A stretch of 64,000 nucleotides of DNA from Symbiodinium sp. CCMP2592 (GCA_905221615.1 CAJNDT010001291.1:369959-433958), one strand, 5' to 3'. Counted from the stretch's first letter, positions 49,490 through 59,950 are shown. Notes: generated from the sequence alone by a model not told the origin. Numbers and translations are program-made.

Positions 49490-50138
49490 AGTAGGCAGGA
49501 ATTAGGGTGTAAGGGTTTAGGCTTTAGGGTTTATGGATGTTTAGTGTTTAAGGGCTTACAGTAGGTAGGGTTTAGGGTGTAAGGGTTTAGTGTTTAGGCT
49601 TTTACCTTAGGGTTTATAGATGTTTAGGGTTTAAGGGTTTCAGGTATACCGGTTTAGAATGGTTAGGGTTTAAGTGTTTTCAGGGGTCTAGGGTTTAAGG
49701 GTTTCAGGCATGTTTAGGGTTCAGGTTTTCCGATTTTAGTTTGGATTTGGGTCGAGGGTTTGCGGCTAGAGCCTTTTCGACCCCCTCTTCCTGAATGCCT
49801 GAAGTGGTAACTGTGAGTCACCTTTCCTTATTAAGGATTCCCGGTGAGCGCAAGTTTCCGTCTGTCTGAGCTTTAGGTACGAGTTCCTAGCGAAAGTATT
49901 TACAAAAGGTGCAGTTCCGGCCGTTTGTGTTTTCGATTTGGGTCTTGCGTTTTGAGTCGAAGGACTTTCTTAAACTACCAAGCTCTACTTTTTTGTTTGT
50001 GGGCTCTTATTATGAACTCTAATGTGAAATGTATACGGACCCTGCACAAAAGTAGGTTTTGCCAGATTAAGGTACTTGCCCTAAACCCTAAACACTAAAC
50101 CCTAAACCGAAGCATTAGCAGGCCTGAGAGAGTCCTCC
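49490..50138. other. TTTAGGG-derived DNA, no gene
   Basis: TTTAGGGTTTAAGGG-like words to 49770, then unique sequence without a protein-like frame. Confidence 0.5.
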
Positions 50139-50207
50139 GGTTGATGATATAAATCCTGCATGACCTGATTGACCCTAAACTATGGGGCAGGATCTATATC
50201 ATCAACC
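50139..50207. mobile_element. MITE-E copy 3, short form
   Basis: GGTTGATGATATAAATCCTG and AGGATCTATATCATCAACC. 69 bp; middle deleted. Confidence 0.92.
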
Positions 50208-50258
50208 TAAACCCCTAAACCCTAAAGCCCTACAGATCCCTTGAACCCCTTAGAGGTA

Positions 50259-50348
50259 CTGCTGGAGTGAACCAGCAGGCATAGAAGCAGAAGCTACTAG
50301 TGGGGTAGCTAATCCCCTAGCAGAGTCTTCCCAACTGCCCATGGCTCA
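50259..50348 (+). repeat. 90-bp direct repeat, left copy
   Basis: 89/90 identical to 51736-51825. Contains two hairpin-like parts: CTGCTGG/CCAGCAG, and CTAGTGGGG/CCCCTAG. Not in frame with the ORF that follows. Confidence 0.97.
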
Positions 50349-50410
50349 AGTCACGGACTTTTCTGTCGCCATTTCGCAGGCCCCTTCTTGCCTTTGTGAG
50401 CTCAGGCACG

Positions 50411-51871
50411 ATGGCAGCCTACGGCCTTGATACGAGCGACTTGTTGGCGAACATCTCGGCGGGAGACTTGCCCGCTGCTCTTGAAGCAGCTGGGGAGGTT
50501 GAGAACGAGGCACTCTTCAAAGCCCACTTGCCCTCACGCCCGATCCCTGAAGACGCTTCCTCAGAGCATGCCGCCGCAGTGGAAGCCATAGCCGGCTTGC
50601 AGAAGTACGCGGCATCCTTTGAAAGCAGATCGTTTCTCTATACCGATCAAACAACAGAAGCACTTGCTGCTTACGCTGCCAGCCAGTCCGCGGAGCAAGT
50701 GATAGTGGTGCCAACGCGCGAACTGGTGATGAGTGCTAGGGACAACCTGGTGACCTACGGTAGCCTCATCCGCACGCTATCCTCCCAGCCTTGGTTTTCC
50801 CCAAAGGCGTTAGCGAGTCCATCGTGGAATACCCAGGCCGTACTCGATGCGGCACGTGCTGTGATTTCATCTCAGCCTTCACTGACTCCGGATCAGTATC
50901 AGCGATTCCACAATTCGGCACGATCCAAGCTTGATGCGGCTATGGGCAGGCTCCGCTTGAACAAGGGGATTAATGAGGTGCAGAGGGATTTGGCGAGAGC
51001 AATCGGCCTCACCCCAATCACTCCTGTGGGGGCGTCTTTGTCTGGCTCGGTCACGCCGGGATTGAGAGGTGCTCCTGACGCTTATGCCGGCCAGTTGATT
51101 CAAGACTCGACTGCCATAACGGAGATCGCCACGGAGCTCCTCAGGTCTGCGGCGCACCCGTGGTGGCTTGCGGGCCACAACAGCGCAGCTGAGCAGACCA
51201 CCCACGACGCATCTGTCGGCACGATGACCCAGGAGACCCGGACCATTGCCACTGGAAGACTGAGACGACAGGCTGAAACTGCTGAAGTGGATCTTGCTAA
51301 CGCTGCGATCGCTTTGGCTGCTTTTGTGGCAACACTAGAGGGCCATGCGTCGTATGAGACTGGGCTGGGCAAACTCGTTTTGCCTTCCATCGATCCGTCC
51401 AGTTTTAGCGCCATAAGTGGACGTTCGGCGGCAAGCGATGTGGAAGCGCTTGGGAGAGCCTGGAGGAATGCCACCATGGCCTCCTACGTCAAGGTGGCCA
51501 CAGATCAGACTGCCAAGTTCGATGCGGCAGGGGTCTCGGTCGCCATCTATGATCTCTCACCAGCATCCTTGAGGATCTTGGAGCCCAGTTTGAGCCACGA
51601 TGTGAGGATATCGGTGCACCGCATGAGTGAGGTCCACAAAACAAAGGCGTTCAACAACGACCCTTCAGGAGTCTTCAAGAGATCGTTCTTGGGGTCGTTC
51701 TACATTGGGGCCTTTTATGGCATTGGGCTCATAACCTGCTGGAGTGAACCAGCAGGCACAGAAGCAGAAGCTACTAGTGGGGTAGCTAATCCCCTAGCAG
51801 AGTCTTCCCAACTGCCCATGGCTCACTCGAACACGGAGGTTTTACACGCAAGCAAAAGATCAGAAACATGA
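50411..51871 (+). CDS. 486-aa intronless protein, unknown; the only long ORF here
   Basis: ATG at 50411 (MAAYGLDTSDLLANISAGDL); a GTG five codons upstream is in frame but ATG is the likely eukaryotic start. The protein is Ala/Ser-rich and helical: EAIAGLQKYAASFES, a Q/A-rich helix with VDLANAAIALAAFVATLEGH, then VSVAIYDLSPASLRILEPSL and a hydrophobic SFLGSFYIGAFYGIGLIT segment that could be buried or membrane-associated. No catalytic motif, signal peptide or zinc site is seen. Residues from about 443 (CWSEPAG..LPMA) are encoded by the right copy of the 90-bp repeat, followed by a 15-residue tail. A TTTCGCAG acceptor-like site lies 32 bp before the ATG. GC-rich codon choice contrasts with the AT-richer MITEs. 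A structural protein (gag- or capsid-like) or a host gene from a tandem array are both possible; I do not recognise a family. Confidence 0.85.
   Translation: MAAYGLDTSDLLANISAGDLPAALEAAGEVENEALFKAHLPSRPIPEDASSEHAAAVEAIAGLQKYAASFESRSFLYTDQTTEALAAYAASQSAEQVIVVPTRELVMSARDNLVTYGSLIRTLSSQPWFSPKALASPSWNTQAVLDAARAVISSQPSLTPDQYQRFHNSARSKLDAAMGRLRLNKGINEVQRDLARAIGLTPITPVGASLSGSVTPGLRGAPDAYAGQLIQDSTAITEIATELLRSAAHPWWLAGHNSAAEQTTHDASVGTMTQETRTIATGRLRRQAETAEVDLANAAIALAAFVATLEGHASYETGLGKLVLPSIDPSSFSAISGRSAASDVEALGRAWRNATMASYVKVATDQTAKFDAAGVSVAIYDLSPASLRILEPSLSHDVRISVHRMSEVHKTKAFNNDPSGVFKRSFLGSFYIGAFYGIGLITCWSEPAGTEAEATSGVANPLAESSQLPMAHSNTEVLHASKRSET
51736..51825 (+). repeat. 90-bp direct repeat, right copy, within the ORF
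   Basis: Starts C-TGCTGGAG and ends GGCTCA. It lies 1,477 bp from the left copy and encodes the C-terminal ~30 residues of the ORF in frame. Confidence 0.97.
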
Positions 51872-52049
51872 CTAGGGCATGACACCAATGTTGATGCATG
51901 TGCAAATGTGATTAAAATGCATTGCTCAAGGCTGTACTGTTCGGGCCTAAAGAGCAAAAGAGGAAAACGTTTCACATGTACACGTGACGTGAGCTACAAA
52001 GGTGGCATGCTTTTCAGCAGGTACCCTTATAGATCCCTTTAAATTAAAG

Positions 52050-52104
52050 GAACCTCAGGTATATTCCTTATTATGGGTAATGCAAGATTTATATCATCAA
52101 CCGC
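52050..52104. mobile_element. MITE-E copy 4, half element
   Basis: GGTATATTCC..GGGTAATGCAAGATTTATATC and ATCAACCG: right half only. Confidence 0.78.
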
Positions 52105-52132
52105 CCAGCTGATAGGCAGTACCGGAACACAT

Positions 52133-52212
52133 GGGCAGTTCTCTAAATTAGGGTGCCTTGACACCCTTATAAAAAGGGACACTAGAAGGGACCCTAAGTT
52201 AGACAGCTACCC
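52133..52212. mobile_element. MITE-A-like element, diverged
   Basis: GGGCAGTTCTCTAAATTAGG and CCTAAGTTAGACAGCTACCC, with GACACCCTTATAAAAAGGGACAC partly shared with 58.5 kb. A subfamily of MITE-A. Confidence 0.78.
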
Positions 52213-52319
52213 GAATGAAGTGGGGTTTGTGTTAGGGTTTTGGTGAGTGTGGATAGAGCTCCTTGAGGAACACGTGCTGGTGCACGTCTTGGCTGATTTT
52301 TGTGGGTGGGGGTACCAGC

Positions 52320-52462
52320 GCTAAAATCCCCTCTGTATGCAGTTTCCACGATCAGGAAATCAAGCTCTCAGTCAAGAACCATACGTGTGAAGGGCGTTTC
52401 TCAAGAAATGCCGATGCTGGACAGTCGGACCGTTATTGTAGCTTTCACAGGAAGAAGCACTG
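52320..52462 (+). CDS. Exon-like segment, frame ambiguous
   Basis: Two plus frames are open: CSFHDQEIKLSVKNHTCEGR (Cys/His-rich) and VSTIRKSSSQSRTIRVKGVS with MPMLDSRTVIVAFTGRS. Both look protein-like, so I cannot choose. A TTTTGTGGGTGGGGGTACCAG stretch precedes. It ends at CCCTAAA DNA. Confidence 0.3.
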
Positions 52463-52661
52463 AGGCCCTAAACCCTAAACTTTAAAAGACTAAATCCTAA
52501 GCCCCAAAACCTGAACCCCAAACCCGAAACCCTAAAGCCCTAGGCCCTAAACCCCTAAGCCCTCAACCCAAAAAGACTAAAGTGAGGAGGACGGAAGTTT
52601 CAGACAGCTTGACCCCACCAAAGGGGAAGTCCCAGTCCGCTTGCCAAAAGCATGATGCCCG

Positions 52662-52775
52662 GGTTTAGGCTTTAGGATTTAGGGTTTAGGGTTTAGGGGT
52701 TTAGGGTTTAGGATTTAGGGTTTAGGATGTAGGGTTTAGGGTTTAGGGGTCTAGGGTTTAGGCTTTAGGATTTAT
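52662..52775. repeat. Telomere-like heptad array, G-rich on plus strand
   Basis: TTTAGGG, TTTAGGAT and TTTAGGGG units, abutting MITE-L copy 3. Confidence 0.88.
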
Positions 52776-52904
52776 CAAAGGGGAAAAGGAGGGACCCTTA
52801 ATGGGGACCCCTACCCTATAATGGGCTATATAATGGCTACATAATAGCTATATTAAGGGTACATACCTAGGGGTCCTTACTAAGGGTCCCTCCTTTTACC
52901 CCTT
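52776..52904. mobile_element. MITE-L copy 3
   Basis: Nearly identical to 1305-1432 over its length, from CAAAGGGGAAAAGGAGGGAC to AGGGTCCCTCCTTTTACCCC. Confidence 0.93.
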
Positions 52905-53446
52905 AGGATTTAGGGTGAAACTAGAGGATATTGGGTTTAATGTTTTCGGTTTGGGATTCAGGATGTAGGGCTCGGGGTTTAGAGTTGGGATGTCGTATGA
53001 AGGTGCTAGAGTGTGGGGCTTGGTGTTTGCAGCTCGGGGCGTCGTTGAGTGATTACGGTTGAGGCTTGAGGTGCATAGAAAAGTACACGTTCTATCTCTC
53101 TCGTGTCTTCTTTCATGTTGAGGAAGAAGTTTGTACGGGATGCTTTTTGTGCCTTTTGGTGCATTCCTTTACTTACACTGTTGGCGGGCTACCATAGCTG
53201 ATCTCCAGCGCGGTGTCCGACTGGGCTACTGCCCTCAACCCTGAACACTAGAACACCTCAAACACGCCACCACCAACCCATTCTCTGTTTTTCGAAGCCC
53301 CATAGCCCTGAAAGTTGTAATGTCGCCTTAGGCACTCAATGTGCCCTAGACTCCTTAGGTTGGAATTTCTCGGAAGACTTTGTATTTCGTGCATGTTTGA
53401 GGCTTCCCTAGGGTTTAGGGTTCAGGGCGCAGCTTGCATAGTAGTA
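52905..53446. other. No gene supported
   Basis: Degenerate heptads to about 53060, then unique sequence without protein-like frames. Confidence 0.4.
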
Positions 53447-53539
53447 ATATGGGAAACCTTATTTTGGGGTCCTTATATTAAGGGTCCTGCTATTTAGGGT
53501 ACTATGTTGGAGTCCCCCATTTTTGGAAGCTCCCATATG
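53447..53539. mobile_element. MITE-F copy 7
   Basis: AATATGGGAAACCTTATTTT and ATTTTTGGAAGCTCCCATAT. The left end is shortened. Confidence 0.82.
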
Positions 53540-53624
53540 AAAGCCCGAGACCCACTCGATGGCAAAGGTTGCGCGGACCTTGCGCGAAGCTCGTGAGCTT
53601 GGCCCGGGACTTGGGTGGCCTAAC

Positions 53625-53740
53625 CCCAAGCCCTAAAGCCCCCAAACCCTAAACCCAAAGTCCAAAACCCTAAAAACCCCTAAACCCAAAGTCCAAAACC
53701 CTAAAAAGCCCTAAACCCCAAACCCCAGAAGCCCAAGACC
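53625..53740. repeat. CCCTAAA-derived tract with a 37-bp duplication
   Basis: CCCAAAGTCCAAAACCCTAA occurs twice in tandem among decayed heptads. Confidence 0.78.
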
Positions 53741-53908
53741 CAAGCTCGAAATTTGCGTTTGGCTTTGCCCCAAACACCGCCTTGGTAGGATTCGGAAGCT
53801 CCAAGCTAAACCTTGGCGATTTGTTTTTTTGGGGGGCTCTGGAAAATTATAGTTGTGAGAGTCCAAAAAAGTATTGATACCCTGGCCTGGATACTTATAG
53901 AATAGTTA

Positions 53909-53931
53909 GTGTGTGTGTGTGTGTGTGTGTT
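53909..53931 (+). repeat. (GT)n microsatellite
   Basis: About 11 GT units. Confidence 0.95.
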
Positions 53932-53969
53932 TGGTTCCTAGGGTCCGTCATTTTATAAAGACCTCTGGA

Positions 53970-54158
53970 ATGAAGACTTATGAGCAGTATGTAAGAGCCA
54001 TCAGGCTGAGTCATCATCGTCAGGGCCTGGGCATGGGCGTCTTGGGCTTCGGTCATGTGGCAGTCAGAATCGGCCCGGTGGACCCCAAGTCGATCGATGT
54101 CGTTCCGCCGAAGCCCTGCTTGAAGAATCCGGGCCTTAGTAAGGCGGCTAAAACTTAG
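53970..54158 (+). CDS. 62-aa ORF, unknown protein
   Basis: ATG at 53970: MKTYEQYVRAIRLSHHRQGL, GMGVLGFGHVAVRIGPVDPK, SIDVVPPKPCLKNPGLSKAA, KT, stop. The frame is also open upstream through the GT repeat, so the ATG is the natural start, or this is a last exon. Balanced composition with a hydrophobic strand (VLGFGHVAVRIG). No family recognised. Confidence 0.45.
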   Translation: MKTYEQYVRAIRLSHHRQGLGMGVLGFGHVAVRIGPVDPKSIDVVPPKPCLKNPGLSKAAKT

Positions 54159-54214
54159 AATTACAGTCCTTTTGCAGGCAACCCTAGCGAGGTGTTTATA
54201 GATGCACACCATAC

Positions 54215-54218
<4 letters not shown>

Positions 54219-54279
<61 letters not shown>

Positions 54280-54304
54280 TGTATATATACATATATGTAT
54301 ATAC
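54219..54304. repeat. (AT)n microsatellite
   Basis: ATATAT runs with GTAT and ACAC interruptions. Confidence 0.95.
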
Positions 54305-54355
54305 AGATTTATACACTTACTGAGAAATAACTCACGCTATCATTACATCCACACC

Positions 54356-54464
54356 CTCAGAGACTCCAATATCCCTTAATTCAGGAATAGTCCTTAAATC
54401 ATATAAGGGAGCCTACTATAATTTAAGGTATATTCCTTAATTAAGGGATATTGGAGTCTCTGGG
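54356..54464. mobile_element. MITE-C copy 6
   Basis: CTCAGAGACTCCAATATCCC and GGGATATTGGAGTCTCTGGG. 109 bp. Confidence 0.94.
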
Positions 54465-54749
54465 CCATCCAAACCTACGCCGCTCAGGCGCTTTTTCAGG
54501 CGACTTGAGATGGGACTGGTCGAAAGGCCTGCTGAGCTGAGGGGTTTAGGGTATAGGGTTTAGGGTTTAGGGAGGGCATAAAGTTTGGGGTGTTCGGTTC
54601 AGGGGTAAGGATGATGGTTCAGTGTGGAGCCTCCGACATAATAATGGTATTGGCTGGTCCGGTTCGAGCTTGTGATGCTCAATGAAGCCTGCATTGGGGT
54701 TTAGGGTTTCCGGCAACTTGTGTTATGTGAGGTTGCGATGAAGACCGCT

Positions 54750-55505
<756 letters not shown>

Positions 55506-56030
55506 ATGGCCGCTCGCCTACTACAATGCCCACTACGATGCCTACTACGGCTACTACTTACGACTACTACAACTGCTATGACAAGCACGACTACTACTGC
55601 TACTGCAAGTGCGACTGCCACTTGTGCTGCCACTGCCTCTGCCACTGCCACTACGGTTGATGATACAAATCCTGAATGACGCATTACAAGGAATAATTTA
55701 CCATCATTCCCATCGTCTAGCGTCATTAAGGTGCTGCAGGGTTTACATCATCAACCTAAACCCCAAAACCCTACAGATCCCTTAAAGGAGCCCCTTAAAG
55801 GTACCCTTATAGATCCCTCTAAAGGAACCCTAGGAGTTACATCATCAACCGCACTACGGTGGATGATATATATCCTGCATTACCTTAAGGACCCTAAACT
55901 ATGGGAATTATGGTATATTCCTCATTATGGGTAATGCAGGATTTATATCATCAACACTAGTACTGCTGCCTCCGCTGCCGCCGCTCCTTCTGCCAGTTCT
56001 CAAGTTCCTCCAAGCTGCTTAGAGCATTAG
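55506..56030 (+). CDS. Thr/Ala-rich ORF interrupted by a MITE-E pair
   Basis: ATG at 55506: MAARLLQCPLRCLLRLLL (basic then Leu-rich, signal-like), then TTTTAMTSTTTTATASATAT and CAATASATAT. At ACTA a block with two MITE-E copies enters (55654-55955). After a second ACTA the same Thr/Ala style resumes: STAASAAAAPSASSQVPPSC, LEH and TAG at 56028. Removing the block plus one ACTA joins them in one 72-codon frame, phase 0. The product would resemble a short mucin-like secreted or surface peptide. Low complexity makes coincidence easier, so the call is moderate. Confidence 0.42.
55654..55756. mobile_element. MITE-E copy 5
   Basis: CGGTTGATGATACAAATCCT and AGGGTTTACATCATCAACC. Outer left flank ACTA. 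Confidence 0.9.
55857..55955. mobile_element. MITE-E copy 6
   Basis: CGGTGGATGATATATATCCT and AGGATTTATATCATCAAC. Outer right flank ACTA. A loose MITE-E right end (55834-55851) lies between copies 5 and 6. Confidence 0.9.
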
Positions 56031-56648
56031 GGTTTAGAGTTTAGGGCTTAGAGTTTAGGGTTTAGGGTTTAGAGTTTAGGGCTTAGGGTTTAGGGTTTAG
56101 GGTTTAGAGTTTAGGGCTTAGGGTTTAGGGTTTGGAGTTTAGAGTTTAGGGCTTAGAGTTTAGGGTTTAGGGTTTGGAGTTTAGGGCTTAGGGTTTAGGG
56201 TTTAGGGTTTAGAGTTTAGGGCTTAGGGTTTAGGGTTTGGAGTTTAGAGTTTAGGGCTTAGAGTTTAGGGTTTAGGGTTTGGAGTTTAGGGCTTAGGGTT
56301 TAGGGTTTAGGGTTTAGAGTTTAGGGCTTAGGGTTTAGGGTTTGGAGTTTAGAGTTTAGGGCTTAGAGTTTAGGGTTTAGGGTTTAGGGTTTAGGGTTTA
56401 GGGCTTAGAGTTTAGGGTTTAGGGTTTAGGGTTTAGAGTTTAGGGCTTAGAGTTCGGGGTTTAGGGTTTGGAGTTTTGGGTTTAGGGCTTAGAGTTTAGG
56501 GTTTGGAGTTTTGGGTTTAGGGCTTAGAGTTTAGGGTTTAGGGTTTGGAGTTTTGGGTTTAGGGCTTAGAGTTCGGGGTTTAGGGTTTGGAGTTTTGGGT
56601 TTAGGGCTTAGAGTTCGGGGTTTGGGGTTTGGAGTTTTGGGTTTAGGA
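56027..56648. repeat. Telomere-like higher-order repeat array
   Basis: Strict heptads of five types: TTTAGGG (a), TTTAGAG (b), CTTAGGG (c), TTTGGAG (d), CTTAGAG (e). From 56103 the order b-a-c-a-d-b-a-e-a-a-d-a-c-a-a (15 heptads, 105 bp) repeats at 56208 and 56313. From 56446 a 42-bp, six-heptad unit beginning CTTAGAG repeats at 56488, 56523 (after a 35-bp unit), 56565 and 56607. Confidence 0.97.
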
Positions 56649-56809
56649 ATCAGGGTTGAGGGTGGTTCTTGGTGGTTGGAAAGGCAGCTCCAAGTAGAGA
56701 CATAATCTGTAGGATGCCCTGATCCTGGAGCCTTAACTTTTCTACAGAAGCCTCAAGAAGCACCTAGGACGCGAAGCACTATACCGACCCTTATGATCAG
56801 GTATCCAAA

Positions 56810-56990
56810 GCCCTATAACCCTAAACCTTGAGTTACACCGAGCCCCTAACTCCCTCAATCCCTAAACTCCCAAGCCCTAAGCCCCTAAACCACTAAGCCC
56901 TAACAACCCTAAAGCCGACCACCCCTAAGACCCCAAGCCTCTTAAACCACTAAGCCACTAAAAGCCCGTAAGCCGACTCCCCTTGAAGCC
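56810..56990. repeat. CCCTAA-derived decayed tract
   Basis: CCCTAAGCCCCTAAACCACTAAGCC-like units; no frame kept. Confidence 0.6.
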
Positions 56991-57006
56991 CAAGCTCCTT
57001 CCAGGA

Positions 57007-57113
57007 AGCCAGGTAATACCCTTATTCCCTTTTTGTAGTCTTAGGTTCCTTACAAACAATACCTAATACCAAGAAGGGAGCCCTTTGTATTCCTAGCTTA
57101 CTTGGCATCCTAG
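57007..57113. mobile_element. MITE-K copy 5
   Basis: GCCAGGTAATACCCTTATTC and GCTTACTTGGCATCCTAG. Confidence 0.85.
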
Positions 57114-57725
57114 CCTTACTCCCGGAAAAGACCCTTGAAACCCCCCAACCATGAGCCTCCCAAGTGGCTTAGGGCTTAGGGATTTAGGGTTTAGAGTTTG
57201 GGGTTTTGGGTTTAGGGGTTTAGAGGTTTAGGGTTTGTGGGTGTTAGGGTTTTAGGGTTAGGGCTTGAGGTTTAGTGTGTAGGGTTCAGAGTTTAGGACG
57301 TAAGGTTAGGGTTTCTCTCAAAGCCCAACACCTTGCTGGCCAGGATACTTTGAGCTCCAGTGAGGAAAGGTCAGGGACGGGTCGGGGTATATTGCAGGGG
57401 GCTGGGACTGCTTAGACTGTTTGTTTGAACTTGTAGATTTTCGGTTTCTAAACCCTGAACCCTAAACCTCAATACCATGAAAAAAATCTTTAAAGTAACC
57501 CTTTTGTGGAGCCTTCATGACAATCCTTTGAAGGAACCCGCGGGATTTCAGAGTTTCGGGTTTGACTATAGACATTGGAAGTCCCTGAGCTTCGCGTCTC
57601 GACTGGTCACAGCAGCAAAAAGAGCGGGGCTTGAAGTGTTCCTCTAAGGTTTCGTTTAAGGGTTCCTTGAAGGGCTTTAAGATTTAGAGTTAAGGGGTTT
57701 TAGGGTTCAGGGCTTTAAGGGCTTT

Positions 57726-57823
57726 CCCAGAGAGCCCAATACCCATAGCTTAAATCATGATATGAAGCCCTATAGAATAATTTAATCCATACTCCTTAAT
57801 CAAGGGGTATTGGGCTCTCTGGG
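57726..57823. mobile_element. MITE-B copy 7
   Basis: CCCAGAGAGCCCAATACCC and GGGGTATTGGGCTCTCTGGG, with one inner arm deleted. Confidence 0.93.
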
Positions 57824-57884
57824 TTAGGGTTTAGGGCTTTGGGGATTTAAGGGCTTCAAGGACTTTCGGGCTTGGGGTTCGGTG

Positions 57885-58070
57885 TTTAGGTGCAATAGCA
57901 AAAGATCGTCCAGGGGGTCGTACGGTTTAGAGTCTGTGGTGGAGGTTTGGAGTGTTGCTGGATACAGGAGGGCTATTCGCTGGGTGCTGCAACTATTTCG
58001 TGAGGCTTTGCATTGGGCTCATTCTCATGCCGCAAGGTGTTTGTCGGTTCTTTTTTCAGCTGTTCAAGTT
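57885..58070 (+). CDS. Exon-like segment, unknown
   Basis: RCNSKRSSRGSYGLESVVEV, WSVAGYRRAIRWVLQLFREA, LHWAHSHAARCLSVLFSAVQ. Helical, Trp/Arg-rich and clearly protein-like. No ATG (the first codon available is in heptad-like sequence). A donor near 58070 (CAAG|TTGTAAG) is not canonical. Confidence 0.42.
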
Positions 58071-58134
58071 GTAAGATGCGCCTTAAACCCCTAAACACCC
58101 AAGCAGTACACCTGCCAGTCTCGGTAAGGTTACC

Positions 58135-58254
58135 TTAGCCATCGTGGGACGTAGTAAGTAGGGTTTCCATCACCTCAGTCGGGTTTATCAGTAGATATAG
58201 CTGCAGTTACCTGACCTATATCCGTACTTACCAAGTCTCCGAATCTTCCAAGTT
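58135..58254. mobile_element. MITE-D copy 16, diverged
   Basis: ATCGTGGGACGTAGTAAG and CCAAGTCTCCGAATCTTCCA. Confidence 0.8.
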
Positions 58255-58342
58255 AACCTCACAGGGCTCCACGGGTGCGAGGAAGGTATATGTGGGGTAA
58301 TTCCAAGTCAGAATCCTCATAGAATGGATCCTTACTCCTACC

Positions 58343-58450
58343 TAATGTAGGGGCCTTTTTATAATTAGAATAGAGTTTGGGGGATAGTATACTATAGTTA
58401 TAATAAGGAACTCCCAAAACCCTATTCTAATTATTAAGGCCCCTACATTA
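58343..58450. mobile_element. MITE-G copy 6, best copy
   Basis: TAATGTAGGGGCCTTTTTAT and TATTAAGGCCCCTACATTA, with GATAGTATACTATAGTTAT centre. 108 bp. Confidence 0.92.
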
Positions 58451-58484
58451 CCTTCATTCCATGGGGATCCCGGTTTTGCAATAT

Positions 58485-58577
58485 GGTTAGTTTTCTTTTT
58501 AGGGTCTCTAAAACAGTATGACACCCTTATCAAGAGGACACTATACGGGATCCTATTTTATATTTAGAGAGCTACCC
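58485..58577. mobile_element. MITE-A-like element, diverged
   Basis: GGTTAGTTTTCTTTTTAGGG and TATATTTAGAGAGCTACCC, with ACAGTATGACACCCTTATC. Confidence 0.7.
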
Positions 58578-58669
58578 GGTTGTAGACGTTGGTGGCTGAG
58601 GCGGCCTGGCAACAAATTCAATCCGTGATCCCCAAACCGGAATACGTACTGGCAGATACTTTAGAGCTT

Positions 58670-58712
58670 AGGTAACACTACTTACTAAGTCCCATGATCC
58701 TCTAAACAGTGT
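58670..58712. mobile_element. MITE-D copy 17, right-end fragment
   Basis: TACTTACTAAGTCCCATGAT and CCTCTAAAC only. Confidence 0.75.
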
Positions 58713-59500
58713 TGTGAGCTCAAGAGCGTATGTCGACTGCACAATAAGCAGCGGCTTCCATTCGTGAGACAGCCGCCCGCTTGCAGGCCCACACTGCGAG
58801 ATTCTTGTTGCCAGCCTACCGCACAGACCACAAACCAACATGTACAATTCTTAACCGAGCCCGTAGCTTGTCAACCCTATATAAGCCCTAAACCCCACCC
58901 CAAACCTTGAACCCTAAACCCCAAACCTTAAACCCTGAACCCCTAAGCCCTGCTATAGAACCCGTAAAGCCTAGACCCCAAAACCCTAACTGTAGACAGT
59001 CTCAACACTCACTGAGGGCAAGTCTGAGGGAGCTTGTATTTCAATGCAAGCCTCTAGAGAGGTAGACCTGTCGCTGCGGAGAAAGGTCATTCAAAAAAAC
59101 CCTAAATTTTCAACCGGAAGACTCCCACGCATCATGGTGGCACCCGACCTGTCGAAGCAGCGCGCGGCGGGGGGCCATAGCTGTTTTTGCTTTTCTTAGC
59201 AGCTGGCGTTTGGGGTTTGTGGTTTAGGAATTAGGGTTTTATGGTGGGTATTGCCCCCGCTGAGTAACAGTTAAATAGTAGTGTCTATAATACAGATATA
59301 GAATGCCCTGAATGGTAGCTATATAGTAGTATGGGGGCAGCACGCAAAGTTGATGTCCGTTTCTGTAGGCCCGACCATATATCGAAGCCGTCAATCCTCG
59401 AACCTTGAATTTGATGTTCGCAATTAGAGTTGACCATCTAAAAACCCGAAGCCCTGAAAGCTTAAACCCTAGAAGCACAGAATCCAAAGCCACCTGGCAA
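58713..59500. other. No gene supported
   Basis: CCCTAAA words at 58885-58990; the minus frame 59239-59493 has no recognisable content. Confidence 0.4.
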
Positions 59501-59579
59501 CCCTACAGCGCCAGAGGCAGCTTTCCCGCTTCTTCGGAATGGCTGTCCTCGGCTTCCTTCCAGCTGTTGCTGTTGCTGC

Positions 59580-59610
<31 letters not shown>

Positions 59611-59758
59611 GGTGGTGGTGGTGGTGTTTTTGCTGGCGTTGGCAGCGACTGTTGGAGCAAAAATGGCAGAAGCGGCTGCGTTTGCAGTAGTAGTGGTGGC
59701 AACGGCAACTAGCTCAATATTAGGGATGCATTTTACGGCACTTGGCGTCTTTCGATAG
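59501..59758. other. Trinucleotide-rich region, strand and frame undecided
   Basis: (TTG)n/(GTG)n at about 59565-59628 makes every frame open on both strands: plus poly-Leu/Val or poly-Gly, minus poly-Thr/Asn. Non-repeat parts (ARGSFPASSEWLSSASFQLL; ALAATVGAKMAEAAAFAVVV) are protein-like in one plus frame, but this is weak. Confidence 0.3.
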
Positions 59759-59950
59759 GCTCCTATCATCTATGGCTTGTTTTGCAGAACCTTTGTTGCC
59801 GAAACATTGAAAGTCTTGTTGTATAGTTCAGAAGTTTAGCGCGTCTAGGAAATGAACCCGAAACCCGTAAAGATTTGACGAGGTGCGAGGGTATTGGAGC
59901 CATTAGTTTAGGTTAGATCCCAGCAAATCTAGTTGTCTTGGTAGGACCCA

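Noticed and set aside
50334-50350. CCCATGGCTCAAG resembles the end of the dinoflagellate spliced leader
   Set aside because: It lacks the TTT of the leader, has no matching upstream part, and lies at the edge of the 90-bp repeat whose other copy reads CCCATGGCTCAC.
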